64,000 bases of DNA from Hirsutella rhossiliensis (Eukaryota > Ascomycota > Sordariomycetes > Hypocreales > Ophiocordycipitaceae), in the NCBI RefSeq assembly GCF_020360975.1, contig NW_025408672.1, positions 2,046,001 to 2,110,000 on the forward strand, in the 5' to 3' direction. The position numbers were made by a program, and so were the translations under genes. Below, piece after piece: positions 1-11,769 of the stretch. How positions within the stretch are numbered: position 1 is the first letter of the stretch; each line of letters starts with the position of its first letter. Below the pieces are notes generated by a model. It had not been told where the DNA came from, searched no databases, and was given only the letters and a program-made list of their open reading frames with translations.

Positions 1-391
1 CCCCGCTATAAGTAGGCCGGCCTAGACCTCGCTTACCTATACCTAGCAATAAATTTATTAAGACCTCCCCTTAACCTTAGTCTAGGCTCCTTAACCGGGA
101 AAATAAAAACCTAAGGCTAATACTAGTAACTTAATAAGTATAGCGCGAAGCTAGTATAATAACCTAACTACTAGCCCGGCTAAGGGCCGGTATTAATAAA
201 AAATAGCCTACTAAGCTTTATAGCGGAAAAATAAAGTAGAGCTTAAGAAGATATCGTTATAAGATAAGGTTAAAGATAATTATATAATTAACTATTAACT
301 ATTAACTAAAAACGCTTATACTACTAATTAATACTATATACCTTATATATATAAAGGAGTTACTTTCTAAGGTTACTTTATAGTAAGGCTA

Positions 392-601
392 ATATAATTC
401 TAACTAACTATAATAATACCTAAGATAGCTAGCGTAAGATTCTTATATATTATAACCGTAACCTAGTATAAGGGTAAACTAGCTATAAAAGAAGGGGGGG
501 TTTTTCTTTAAGTACTTTAGTTTTTCCTTCTTATTTAATACTAAAGTTTTAAATACCTTTAAATAAGTTACTAATATAATCTTAATAATAATAATAATAA
601 T
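392..601 (+). repeat. Dispersed repeat copy A, heavily RIP-mutated
   Basis: This stretch aligns base for base with 25,290-25,507, with CpA and TpG changed to TpA. Shared landmarks are ATACCTAAGATAG near the start, a TATAAGGG core, and a run of AAT triplets at the end. It could be an LTR or solo LTR of an element that once enclosed the whole nest. I could not define its ends or a target duplication. Confidence 0.75.
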
Positions 602-943
602 TACTCCTTTATTATAATTACTACTCTTATAAGAATTAAATATCTTTACTTTACTTATTTAACCCCTTACTTTTAATTTTACCTTTATATATTTTTATAT
701 ATACTTCTTATATCTCTCTTCGCGAGACCTATATATAGGTTTATAAGAGCTATAGCCCTTAATAAGTTTAAGGTTTTATATAAGCTAACAAATAAAAATA
801 ATAAGCTAATAAACTATTAATAATAGCTTAAGCTAAGAGTATAAAGTAAGTAAAGTAAAGTAAGTAGTTATAGTAATATAAGTATAGTAATATAAGTAAA
901 GATAAAAATAGTATTTATTTTAAAGGAAAGCCTTTAAACTACT

Positions 944-1320
944 TTAATAAGGATAAGGGTATATACCTAAAGTATATATAGTATATAGCTAAGGATTAGT
1001 AGAGTAATTAACTATATAATTATTTAATTATCGGTTCTATATATAGCTCTAAGGGCCTTAGGTTATAAATATAAGTCTTAAAGATTTCTTTACTTTATAA
1101 CTCTTTATTTCTACTAGAGTCGCGTAACTAGCGGTCTTTACTTTAAAGGGGAAAAATAAAAATTTAAATTAACTATAATTAAAGAAGATACCTAATTAGA
1201 TAATCGAGGTCTTTATAACGCCTTTAAGTATACTTAAAAGTAAGTTAAAAGGGGAGTGCTAGGGGTCTTATCCCTTTAACGGGCTAATATCTATAAAGGT
1301 ATAATCTTACTTATTAAACT
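944..1320 (-). repeat. 3' LTR of outer Gypsy element
   Basis: This repeat matches 21,391-21,767 over its full 377 bp, from TTAATA-AGGATAAGGG to TTATTAAACT. Differences are mostly RIP-type transitions. It lies downstream of the integrase remnant on the minus strand, hence the 3' LTR. Confidence 0.85.
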
Positions 1321-4300
1321 CCTTCCTAGCGACTTTCTAATTTAAGATACTAATAGAAAGGGCGCGATAATAATAGGTAAGGCTCTCTTTTTAAGTATAT
1401 AAGTAAGTAAATAAACTATCGATAGAACTTTTCTCCTTTACTATAATCCTTTCCCTTTATATTATTTATTCCTCCTTTTACCTATAAGCTACTCGTTTAG
1501 CTCTTTCCTATCTTTACTTATATACTTCCTTTTTTAGATAATTATCTACTACCCCTTATATACGCTCCTAAGTATTCGCGCTTATTATTTTTAAGGGCGT
1601 TAGAAAAATAAAGTAGTTAGTATCTTTACTAGTCTATAGCTTTAAGTATAGCTAGATTAAATAAGCTATAAAGTCTTATAAACTAGTTATTATTACGTCG
1701 CTAGTAGTCTTATATAAATATATAGAATTATAGTTATTAATATCCTAGTAGTAGTTTTAATATATTCCTAGGTTTTTAACTCCTTTAACCTAAGAGGGTT
1801 TAAAGCTTAGTATAAACCTTATAAGGACTATAGCTAAAGAGGCTATTACTATACTTAATTTCTAAGGAGTAATAGGGCGTGCTATAAGCGATACTAAAGT
1901 CTTTAGCCTTAAGGTAATTAACCGAGCGCTTAGTAATTTTAGAGTCTTAGGGCGAGTTAGTAGCCGCGCTATCTACCTTTCTTCCCTATTAGCTTCTTAT
2001 TAAGCTATCGGTAAGGGTATAGTTATAAGTCTTTCGCTCCTTTATACGTTTAAAGGGGTTATTAATAGCGGGCGAGGAGTAGGCCTAATTAGCTATATAT
2101 TTAAGGGGGAAAATAATAGCGTTATTTCTATATAAATAAAGGGACTAATAAGGGCGCTTAGCTCTCTCTTTTATAGATTCTAAGGTAGGGAGCCTATCTT
2201 AAGGTTACTTAGGGAAAGGCTACTTAGTTTAAATAAAGAGCTTAATTTAGTTAACGCTTAAGGTAATAAAGGTCTAGGCCTATTCTTAATTCCTATTAGC
2301 GCGATTAAATAGTTAAGGGTCTTTTTAAGGAGGAGTTTTATAAAGAAACCGCGTATAGCTTAAGCGATTAAGTTAAGTTACTTTATAAAGGTAGCTAGCA
2401 TAGTTAGCTCTTTTCTTACTCTCCTTACTATATAAGCTAGTTTTATATCTCTTTAAAGTAATAGTTTCTATTTACTAAGCTTATCTTAAAGGTTAACTAC
2501 CTTTAAGACTTCTTAGAGGTCTTATTCTTCTTAATTTCTTAGAATAATATAGTTATATTAGTAAATCCGTTTATACCTAGGAATCCTTATAGGAAAGACT
2601 TTATTAAAAGTTATTAAACCTTAATTAAATAGTATCCTTTATAGTTATTTAACCCTACTATTAAACTACTAGGAAACTCCGCTACTTTATAATATTACTT
2701 ATATATAATTAAGTTTATTCGCCGTAATAGCTTAGATTCTATATATTAGCCTATTAACGTAGTCTTTTATACTTATCCTCTTATCTAGCTTAAAGAAATA
2801 CTAGTCTTAGTATAAGATTTTATTTATTTATAGGGCTTCTTATATTACCCTATACCTTTACTTTAGAATTACTTTAACCTTTAGGTATCGCTACTTAATT
2901 ATCTTAAGGTATAGCCTAACTATACTTTTAACTTAGTATTAAATTATTATTAAGGCTAAGTAGCTATATTCCTACCCTTCTTACTAAGCGGTATAAGGGA
3001 CTAGCGTATAGGTAAAGTTATAAGGAACTTAAAGGATATAAAGAAACTACCGCTATACTTATAAGAATATATAGAGTTTAGTATACCGTCTTTCTTTTTA
3101 AGTATTAAAAATAACTAAGTTTCCTTCCCTATAGTCCTAAAGGAACGCTCCTTAGTAAAGTCCCCCTTTATCTAGTCCTACTAAAAAGTTAATAACTTTA
3201 GTTATATACCTTTATTTATATATAAAGCGACTAAGGTTAAAGGTAGGAGCGGTAAACTTAATTAAATACTCCTTATTATTTAGGTATTTATAATACTTTA
3301 TATATCTATCTTTTATATCTTTAATAGGTTCCTTTTAATAGTTAGTATAAACCGATAGTAGGTAAGGTAAGAGGTATACTACGTTCTCGATACCTCTTAT
3401 TAAGATCTTAATTATTACGCTAAGGCTAAAGCTTATAGCTTATTATTTATCGATAGCTTTATAGAGAAAGTTATATATATCGACGATATACTCTTTTTAG
3501 TAGGCCTTATTCCTAGTAAATCTATTTATCTTTTTAACGCCCTTATATATTATTTAAGCGTCTTTAAGGGTAATATCCTACCGTTTAATAGGGCCCGTTA
3601 GTATTAAGTATTAACGATCTCTATAAATATATTAAGGAGGTTGCTTTTACCTATAAACGTCTTATTAGTCTTAGTCTATAAACTTTTCCTTATCTTTAGC
3701 GTAAAAGCGCCTTTCGCTACCTTTTACTTTAACTTCGCTATAGTAAGTAAGTAAAATAAAGCTCTTACTCTTAAATAGTAGTATACTAAAGAAGATAGCA
3801 GTATTCTTAGGGAGGTCTATAGCTAGGCCTAGGATACTATTTAGGTTCGCCGCTATATCTTAGGGAAGGGTAAAGTAAGCGAAAAAAAGAGAAAAGATAA
3901 GATTAAATAGTTAAGGTAAGCGGTTCTAAGTTATAACGCTAAGAGGCTAAGAGGGTATTATATATATATATAAGAGTTATATTAATAAAGGGGATTATTA
4001 TAAGTAAGGAAGTATATAAAGTATATATATATATATATATATAAAGAAGAAGAAGGAAGGAAGAAGGAGGGTATAGTAAGAGGAATAAATAGTTATTAAA
4101 GTACGCGGTTATTAGTTACTTTAGCTAGCCTTTATAGCGGTAAGGTCTTAGGTATATTTAGGGGTTACGCTTAAATAGCTTCTTTTACTAGTTATCGATT
4201 AAGGAGCTATTTAATCTCTACCCTTTTCTTCTTTTCTTTACTTTTTTTATTCCTCTTCTTCCTCTTCTCTCTTTTATCTTCTTTATTTCTCTAGACCGCT

Positions 4301-6100
4301 ACCTCTTATATTCTCCTTTTATAACTACTTTTTCTTCCTTATTATATCTTATAAGACCGCTAAACTTAAAACTAAAGAGCTATTAAATATTATTAACCTT
4401 TCTTTAACTACTCTTTTACTACCTTCCCTTATTACTACTACTCTTCTTACTTAGAATTATCGTACTAAGGTCTTTCCTTTTTATATAAAGTATTTTTAAG
4501 TAATAACTATCTAAGTTATTTAATCTTACTTAGCTTATTTTAACTATCTTTTTTTATAAATCTATAGTTACTTTAAGACCTAGGTCTATAGTAGAAATAA
4601 TATTAGTTACTAAGGGTTTTTAATCTACGTAAAAATTACCTTTTAGTTATAGGTTCTATTAAAAGCTCTTAATATTATTAGGATTAAAGCGTATAGTCGC
4701 TCTCCTTTCTCTTACTTTCTTAAGAGTATACTAGGTCGGTATAATTAAATCGTCTTTTATACCCTTTATTATAGACGTTAGCTAGTAACCTATATCCCTA
4801 TAGAAATCGCTTATCTATATAGATACTTCTTTTCTTAGCTTAGTTTAAAGTAGTAAGAATACTCTTAAGTAGTCCTAATTACTTTATATAAAACTTATAA
4901 TCCTTGCCTTTATTAAGGGTATATTTAAACTTATTAAATAACTATAAATTTTACTTATAAGTACGTTATATTTCCTTTTTATAAGTATATCTTTCTTTTA
5001 AGTACTATTAATAGCTCTTACGCTAACTATATCTAAGATTCGACTAAGGCGCCTATTTATAAATAGTAGTACTTCCTTCGATACTATAAGGCTACTTATA
5101 ACCTTAATAGATTCGCTAACTATATATAAGGTTATAATTTCTATACTAACCTTAAGACTAATAAATTTTATAATAAGTATATTAATAATAAGACCGCCCT
5201 TTATCTTCTTTATAATATCCTTAATCCCTTTAGTCTTACTAAGGATTTAAAGGAAGGGAAGGAAATTAACCTTATACTTATTTTACTTAGAAAGAGATTA
5301 TATAGGTTTAATAAGCTCTCTCTTAAGTAATAATTAAATAGTCTTTAAGTTCGCTTTATAGTAGTCTATAGTAGGTTTACTAAGAGTAGGTAGCCTCGTT
5401 TAATCGCTATCTTTAGTAGTAAAAGTTTTTCTCCTAAGGTTATATATATTTAATTTAATAAGTCGAAAATATATTAAAATTTATCTTATAAGTATATTTA
5501 TTTTTACTATAGTAGGTCTCTCTTTCTATAATAAAAAATAGACGTCCCTATTTATAAAGTAAAAAATCCTATCTTTAAAAGAGGTAAGTAGTAAGAATAT
5601 TTATCTTCTTACTTTATTATTTAATTATATTTCTATTTATCTTCTTTAAGGTAGTAAAGGGTAAGTTATTATTAAGAAAGGTTAAGAAATATTATCTTTA
5701 TCTACTTAGGGAGCTTTAAGTAGAAAATTTAAAATAATAAGGTAATAAGTAAGGCGCTTATAAATATCTTAGCTACTATAGTTATCCTTTAATTAAATAG
5801 TTAGACGGTGCCTTAGTTATTAGTTAGGTTTTAGCGTGCTTTTTATAATAGTTATAGATTTTTATCTTTACTACTTTTTCCTCCCTAGCTCCTTTTTACC
5901 TTCTTCTTTTCTTATTAGATTAGTATCTTTAAAGCTCTTATATAGAGATCCTTTTTTACTTTACTAAGTTATAGTAGCTAAACCTTAATCGTATACCTTA
6001 GGCTTTTCTTAGGTATCTATAGTCGCTCTTCTTTCTCTTCCTAGCTTTAATCCTTCTAAGGTTTATTAAAGAGTCGTTATAACTATAGTACTATTTAATT
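1321..6100. other. Unassigned interior between integrase and 3' LTR of outer element
   Basis: This 4.8-kb stretch lies between the integrase remnant and the 3' LTR. It is as RIP-mutated as its surroundings. I found no second LTR pair, transposase or RT motif in it. A TA-rich run sits near 4,020-4,050. It may be an extra open reading frame of the outer element or another insertion whose ends are no longer readable. Confidence 0.5.
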
Positions 6101-7600
6101 TAAGGCTTCTCTACTTAGTAAGAGTAGTAAATTATTTACTTTATTTATTATTTCTTCCTTCCTCTTCTTATTAAGAGTAATCTTATCTTAGAGTAACTAG
6201 TTATCTTTAGTAAAGTACTACTAACCTTCTTTATCCTTTTTAAACTTCTTTAAATACTCTCTTAGGATTATCTTATTAAGTATAATTCTATTTAAAGTCT
6301 TAATCCTATACGCCTTAGACTACTTTAAGCGCGATACTACTTAAAAGGGACCGTTCTACCTTATCTAATACTTAGCTTACCTTCTTAGATTATTTAATCG
6401 TCTTACGTTAAATAGTAAAATAAGGTCTTTAAGTTATAAGCTTTCTTTCCTTATTATATACTTATTAGCTTTATCCGTCCTCTTTACTAATCGATTTTAA
6501 TATCTTATTACTCTTTTCTTAGCTTTTTTTATATCTTTTTCTTTCCTTTTTAAAACTTATACTTATACTTTAAATAATTCTTCTTTTATCTTTACTTTAT
6601 CCTAGTCGATTAGTTACTAAGTTAGGTATTCTACTTTAAGAGGTAGTACTAGTTCCTATCTATATAGTAGGTAGAAAGCTAATATTTTATAAGACTCTTT
6701 AATTACTATTTAGTTTATAAGGATTACTTAGTTAAGGTATTTAATCTACTTACCCTTTTTCTCTACTATTTTTATAAGTACTATTATTAACCTCTAGTAC
6801 CCTTATTCTATTACTACGTTCGCTTTTAGATTATATACTAAAGTTTAAATAACTTTAACGCCTATATCTTCTAGGATATACTTAAAGTCTTTTTTTATTT
6901 TAGGCCCTCTATCGATTATAGTATATAGTATTACGCTATACCTATAAATAATAAAGAGTATAAATTTAGTTATAGCTCCCGCGGTAATTTCTTTAACTAA
7001 GGTTACTTCTACTTATTTAATAAGGTCGTCTTATACTTCTATAAGGTATAAATACTTATAATTAAATAGTATATACTAGCTATTAAAGTAAATCTTACTT
7101 ATAAGGTAGCTAAGCGCGGTCGCGGTTATAACTTCTTAGGGTCTCTTAGTTATAAAGTATTAGTATTCTTTATCAAAAGAGATTACGCTATAAATATCGT
7201 TCTAAAAGCTAGCCTACTAATACTTATTCTTTACGAACGTATATATAACTTATTATCCTTTATATCCTATTTATACGTAGTACTTTACGATAATCCTTTT
7301 CTGTTTTTTAGGTCGTCTATAACTAGTATAAGTCCCCTTTCTTTCTTCTTAGGGAGTTACTAAAGCTTTTAATCTTTAATATAGAAATTTAGACTCTTTA
7401 AATATAGCTTCCTATAGTCTTATTTAAAAAGGCCCTTTAGCCGTTTTAACGTTTAAAGGAAGTCTATAATTATCCTCGATTCCTTTAAGTAGTCCTTTTA
7501 TAGCTTAGTCCCTTATACTACGTTTAAGTAAAAGTCTATAAATTCTTTAATATCGCTTTCTATTTCCCTATCTAATATATTAAAAGGTATAACGACCGGT
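6100..7600 (-). pseudogene. Integrase remnant of outer Gypsy element
   Basis: Reading the minus strand and treating TAA/TAG as mutated Gln or Trp gives a retroviral-type integrase. First comes a zinc-finger-like segment with IGYKGQQ and FVKNKY. The core follows with LIEV-DD (first acidic position), LYTIIDRGP (second) near 6,900-6,920, and NPKANGVIEQGH-type sequence with the catalytic Glu near 6,800-6,830. A C-terminal segment of the DLVLLFN type lies near 6,400. This enzyme would insert the cDNA copy into the genome. It is wholly inactivated. The inner Gypsy insertion separates it from its own RNase H. Confidence 0.8.
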
Positions 7601-7608
7601 ATTACTCT

Positions 7609-8037
7609 TAAGGGATAAACCTATTAAGGGGTTTATATTAGTAGATATAATAGGGCGTAGTTTAAGTAATAATATATATATTACGTTAGTAATAAGTCGG
7701 AGGTTATAGACCGTAAACTATAACTAGGTAATTAAAATTAGAGATAGAATTATAATAAAGATCTATATTAAAAGCTAGAGAGCTATCTATTTAAAGGAGT
7801 AAAAGTAAGTAGCTATATATACCTATAGAGAATATCCTTAGATTATAGGCCTAGCTATAATCCCTAACGTTAGATCGTATAAAGTATAGTAATCTCGTCG
7901 ATCTTAGATTACTTAGATCTCTATAATCCCCTCGATCTTATATCTATTAGATAGTTATACTAACTATTTATCCGTTAAACCGTATTACGTACTTAACGCG
8001 GTCGACCGTTAGTAGCCTAATAGCTATAGTTATAATA
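7609..8037 (-). repeat. 3' LTR of inner Gypsy element
   Basis: This repeat aligns across 429 bp with 15,415-15,843. Shared blocks include TAAGGGATAAACCTATTAAG at the left, CCTAACGTTAGATCGTAT in the middle, and AACGCGGTCGACCGTTAG near the right. Confidence 0.9.
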
Positions 8038-8042
8038 TAATA

Positions 8043-8056
8043 TCTCCCCTCCTTTT
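8043..8056 (-). other. Polypurine tract of inner Gypsy element
   Basis: The minus strand reads AAAAGGAGGGGAGA a few bases inside the 3' LTR, where the plus-strand primer of an LTR retrotransposon is expected. It fixes the orientation of the element. It has no CpA, so it would not be changed by RIP. Confidence 0.6.
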
Positions 8057-11000
8057 AGTCTTATCCGTAAGACCTACTATAGCTGCCTTAGCCGCTATAT
8101 ATAAATATACCCTTATTACGTTATATATAAGTATATCGTTCTTTATTTTCTTTATCCTTTTAGGATATACTACTAATAGTATATCTAGTTATATACTAAA
8201 AAATCGTTCCTAAAAAGCCTTTAAGCGCGCTACTCTTATTAAATATATTAGCTTAAGTAGAGATCCTACTAATATACTATATACTTAATACTTTAAGGTA
8301 AAGAAGATAAATTATTAAATAGCCGAAAATTCTTTACGCTATAATAATTATATTACTAGTAGTCGTCCTTATTATAATAGTATTTTAGTAGCCTCTTCTT
8401 ATAAGTATCTTTTAATTCTTTTTATATATAGTAGCTAATATATTTCTTTTAGTAACTAAATTATTAGCGGAGTAGTATAGGCTATATTCTAAAGAGGAAG
8501 AAGCTAGGGAAGCCTTATTAAAGCTTTAGGTATAGCTTACGAATTTTTAGTAGTAAATATCTATCGCTATTAATCGTTTAGCTTATATCTAAAAGATTTA
8601 GAATTATATAAAGGAAAAGAGTTCTAAGTTATTTCGTCGTAGTATCTAAGAAGTAAATACTAAGGATAGCGTTTTACCTATACTTAATATATATAAGTAT
8701 TAGGTAGTAAATAACTTATAATTATTAGGCGTTCTTAATAAGGCGAATTAGTCTTTATTTAGTATTAGCGAGAAGTTTATAGATCTTAGTCCTTTAATCC
8801 CTCCTAAACCTTTTAGTAAAATTATTAAAGTAAAGAGCTATAATAGGTTAAGTGCTTAAGTAGTTCCTAGGTATTTTTCTTTAGTCTATATCCCTTTTAC
8901 TTAATAAGGTATTCTTATTACTAACCTTATTTTCTTATATCTAGTATTTATTCTACTATATATTCTTAATTATTATTAACTTTAATTTTTTCCTATAATT
9001 TAGCGTTTTATAGCGCTAGTTTTAATAATAAGATATAAAATATTAGGTATATCTATATTATTATTAGTAGCGAAAGTTTATAGTTAACTTTTAAAATAGT
9101 TTTCTTAACCTTAAACGGTCTAAGTTTCTTAAAATCTAATTTATTACTTAGTCGTTTTATATTAATATTTTATTATATAAGGTAAACTATATCTCTTTCT
9201 TAAAAGATTAGTCCCTATAATCTTTTCCGATTATAGTAAGTAGATATTTATTCTCTAATAAATTAAAGTTCTTATTATATTTCTTTATATAATTTTTATA
9301 GCTAATTTACTTATAGTATCGCTCGTTCCGCTTATAGTCCTTATTAAGTAACCTTAAATACTTCTAGGTTATATTTATAATTAGTATATACTAGTAAGAG
9401 CTTAGTTATTTTTATAACTAAGCTATTATAAGCTAGTAACGTTATTAGTAGCTCTTTAACTTAATCGTTTTATTTATAGCTAATATAGTATTATAAATAT
9501 TATTTAAGCGTTTAGTTGAGTTATTTTATTTTTCTATCTATTTATAGGTAATAAGCTATACTAAGCTTATATTTCGTCCCTAATTATATTATAAGAGCTT
9601 ACTAAAACTTAGCTATAAATATACTTTCTTTATTAAAGATAATCTCGTTTAGTAGTCTATAATTACTAATAATAGTTTATAGGAATATATATACTAGCTT
9701 TTTTATATTACTTACTTCTTTATATAGTAAGAAGTACCTATACTTTATTAGTTTATTAGTAATTATAAATATACTATTATACTTAACGTTAGTTATAGGT
9801 TCTTTTAATAGTAATAGCTTTATAATATAATTAAAAGCTATTAAATCCTATAGTTTCTTTAGTACTAATAGCGTTTATAATTCTCTATATAGTTTATATC
9901 GTTTAGCTTTACTTTATATATTAAGTTTATATTCTTTAATAACTTATTATACTACTTCTTTAAGCTATAGAAAGTTATATTATTATTTAACCTATTTTAT
10001 TATTCTTTAGATTCCTTAGTATTTATATATTAAATATTTATATATATCTTATATAACTTTATCTTATAATTTTAGTAGTATCTAGGTTTTATTTTAATAT
10101 ATTAAAACTTCTAAATATTCTATATTATATTTATTTAGTACTTTATATTCTTTTATTTATTTTAGGATCTTTTAGTATATTAAGTTATTAGGTTATACTT
10201 CAAATATTATATTTAGCTATTAATACTAGTAGTTCCTATTTTCGTTAATTTCTAAGAGCTATCTTTTCGCTATAAGGGCCCCTATATTATAGTTACTTTA
10301 TCGACTAAGGGTATTAGCTTAACTATTTTCTATTCCTTTTTTATAGATTATTTTATAGTTAAATTCTAATAAGTATTCGGCCTATTAGATCTATTATCTA
10401 TTTAACTATTATATTATTATAAAGTATAAGATGTTTTTATAATCTATATAAACCTTAACTTTATACTTACTTTTAAGAAGGTAGTATTAAAATTCCTTAA
10501 AAGCTTAAATAATTATAAGGAATTCTTTATTATAGATAAGGTAATTAAGTTCTATGCTATATAGCCTTTTTAAGTAGAATATAATTAATCGTAGTCTTCC
10601 TTTTTTATCTTTTTATTTAATTTATACTCTTAAAGTAAAGTCTAATATATTAGTTTTAAGTTCGATTTATCGTTTTAAACTAAAGGTAGTTAAGACTAGT
10701 TCTTATATAATTATAGTTTTAATATATTTAAAAGCTTTATTAGCTTTATCGTCCTATATAAATTCTTTTTCCTTTTTTATTAAGATATATAGTAGTATTA
10801 TAATCTTTCTAAAATCTTTAATAAATCGTTAGTAGTAATTTATAAATCCTAGGAAGCTTTATATATCCTTAACGTTCTTTAGCGTTAGCTATTCTTTAAT
10901 TAAGTTAAGTTTATCTTATTATATTTATATCTCTCTTAGTAAGATTATATATTTAAGGAAGTCTACTTCTTATATATAAAACTTACTTTTCTCTAGCTTA

Positions 11001-11368
11001 ACTAGTAACTTTATATTTTAAAGTATATAGAGTACCTTATAAACGTATTCTTTATATTCTTCTAAGGTATCTAAGAAAATTAAGATATTATCTAGGTATA
11101 CTACTATAAAGATATCTAAGTATTTATATAGGATATTATTAATTATCTATTAAAAGGTAGCTAGTATATTTATAAGTTTAAATAGTATTACTAGATATTT
11201 AAATAGTCTAAATTTTATTTTAAAGGCTATTATCTATTTATATCCTTTTTTTATATATATTAAGTTATAGGCGCTTTTAAGATTAAGGGCTATAAACTAT
11301 TTTTTATTATATAGTTAATCTTATAGTTTTAATATAAGCGGTAATAGTATTTAGTCTATTATTATAAT

Positions 11369-11468
11369 TATCGGAAAACGCGGTTATTAGTTATATATAT
11401 TAATTGCAGCGCACCTATAGGAGCGCGCGTTCCACTTTTGCCTGCGTAGCGCAATGGTCTTCGCGACA
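11369..11468. repeat. Left terminal repeat of the TRIM-like element
   Basis: This 100-bp repeat differs from the right copy at seven sites, all of the CpA/TpG-to-TpA type. Six of the mutations are in this copy, including TG to TA at its first two bases. The AGGAGCGCGCGTTCC core is unchanged. Confidence 0.85.
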
Positions 11469-11482
11469 GTTATGAGCCCGGG

Positions 11483-11504
11483 AGGGGGTGGCAAACTACC
11501 CCCT
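11483..11504. other. Hairpin inside the TRIM-like element
   Basis: AGGGGGT at 11,483-11,489 and ACCCCCT at 11,498-11,504 are perfect complements around an 8-base loop, just after the possible primer-binding site. It could form an RNA stem in the transcript, for example a packaging structure. That role is inference. Confidence 0.4.
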
Positions 11505-11669
11505 GCAACTTCCGGTGACTGCGCGTTGCGGGGTAATACCCATAGATAGCCGTGTACCCCTCTCTCTCTTGGATTTCCCTAGGTAATGGGCGCGGTGCTT
11601 GGTGTTCGACTCCCGCGTCGTGGGCTTAGGTCTAGGAATCCCGGCGGAGCCGCGATCCCTGAGGGGGTG

Positions 11670-11769
11670 TGTCGGAAAACGCGGTTGTCAGTCATATATA
11701 TCAATTGCAGCGCACCTATAGGAGCGCGCGTTCCACTTTTGCCTGCGTGGCGCAATGGTCTTCGCGATA
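11670..11769. repeat. Right terminal repeat of the TRIM-like element
   Basis: This copy keeps the TG start, and only its terminal CA has become TA. It is the better guide to the unmutated repeat. Confidence 0.85.

Larger units (their letters stand above)
11369..11769. mobile_element. TRIM-like miniature LTR element inserted in the inner RT gene
   Basis: This 401-bp island of normal base composition has 100-bp terminal direct repeats (11,369-11,468 and 11,670-11,769). Unmutated ends read TG (11,670) and CA (11,467-11,468). It is flanked by a 5-bp duplication, ATAAT, at 11,364-11,368 and 11,770-11,774. The 201-bp interior has no coding capacity and starts GTTATGAGCC, a possible degenerate initiator-Met tRNA primer site. 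It ends with a short GAGGGGG purine tract before the right repeat. This architecture is that of a TRIM, a non-autonomous LTR element moved by the enzymes of a larger relative. It splits VIDYRRLNDII from the rest of the RT. I do not know a named family for it. Confidence 0.8.

Noticed and set aside
2570..3990. A plus-strand frame in the RIP block that reads as hydrophobic protein if TAA/TAG are taken as Gln
   Set aside because: The stop density is about what TpA-saturated DNA gives by chance, and no motif of a transposase, tyrosine recombinase (Starship or Crypton type) or RT could be confirmed.
11440..11625. A tRNA gene or tRNA-derived SINE in the 11.4-kb island: A-box-like TGGCGCAATGG, B-box-like GTTCGACTCC and complementary ends GCCTGCG/CGTGGGC
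   Set aside because: The boxes are about 145 bp apart, no T stem forms around the B-box, and no anticodon stem is seen. The direct repeats, TG/CA ends and target duplication fit an LTR-type element better. A distant tRNA origin of the interior is not excluded.
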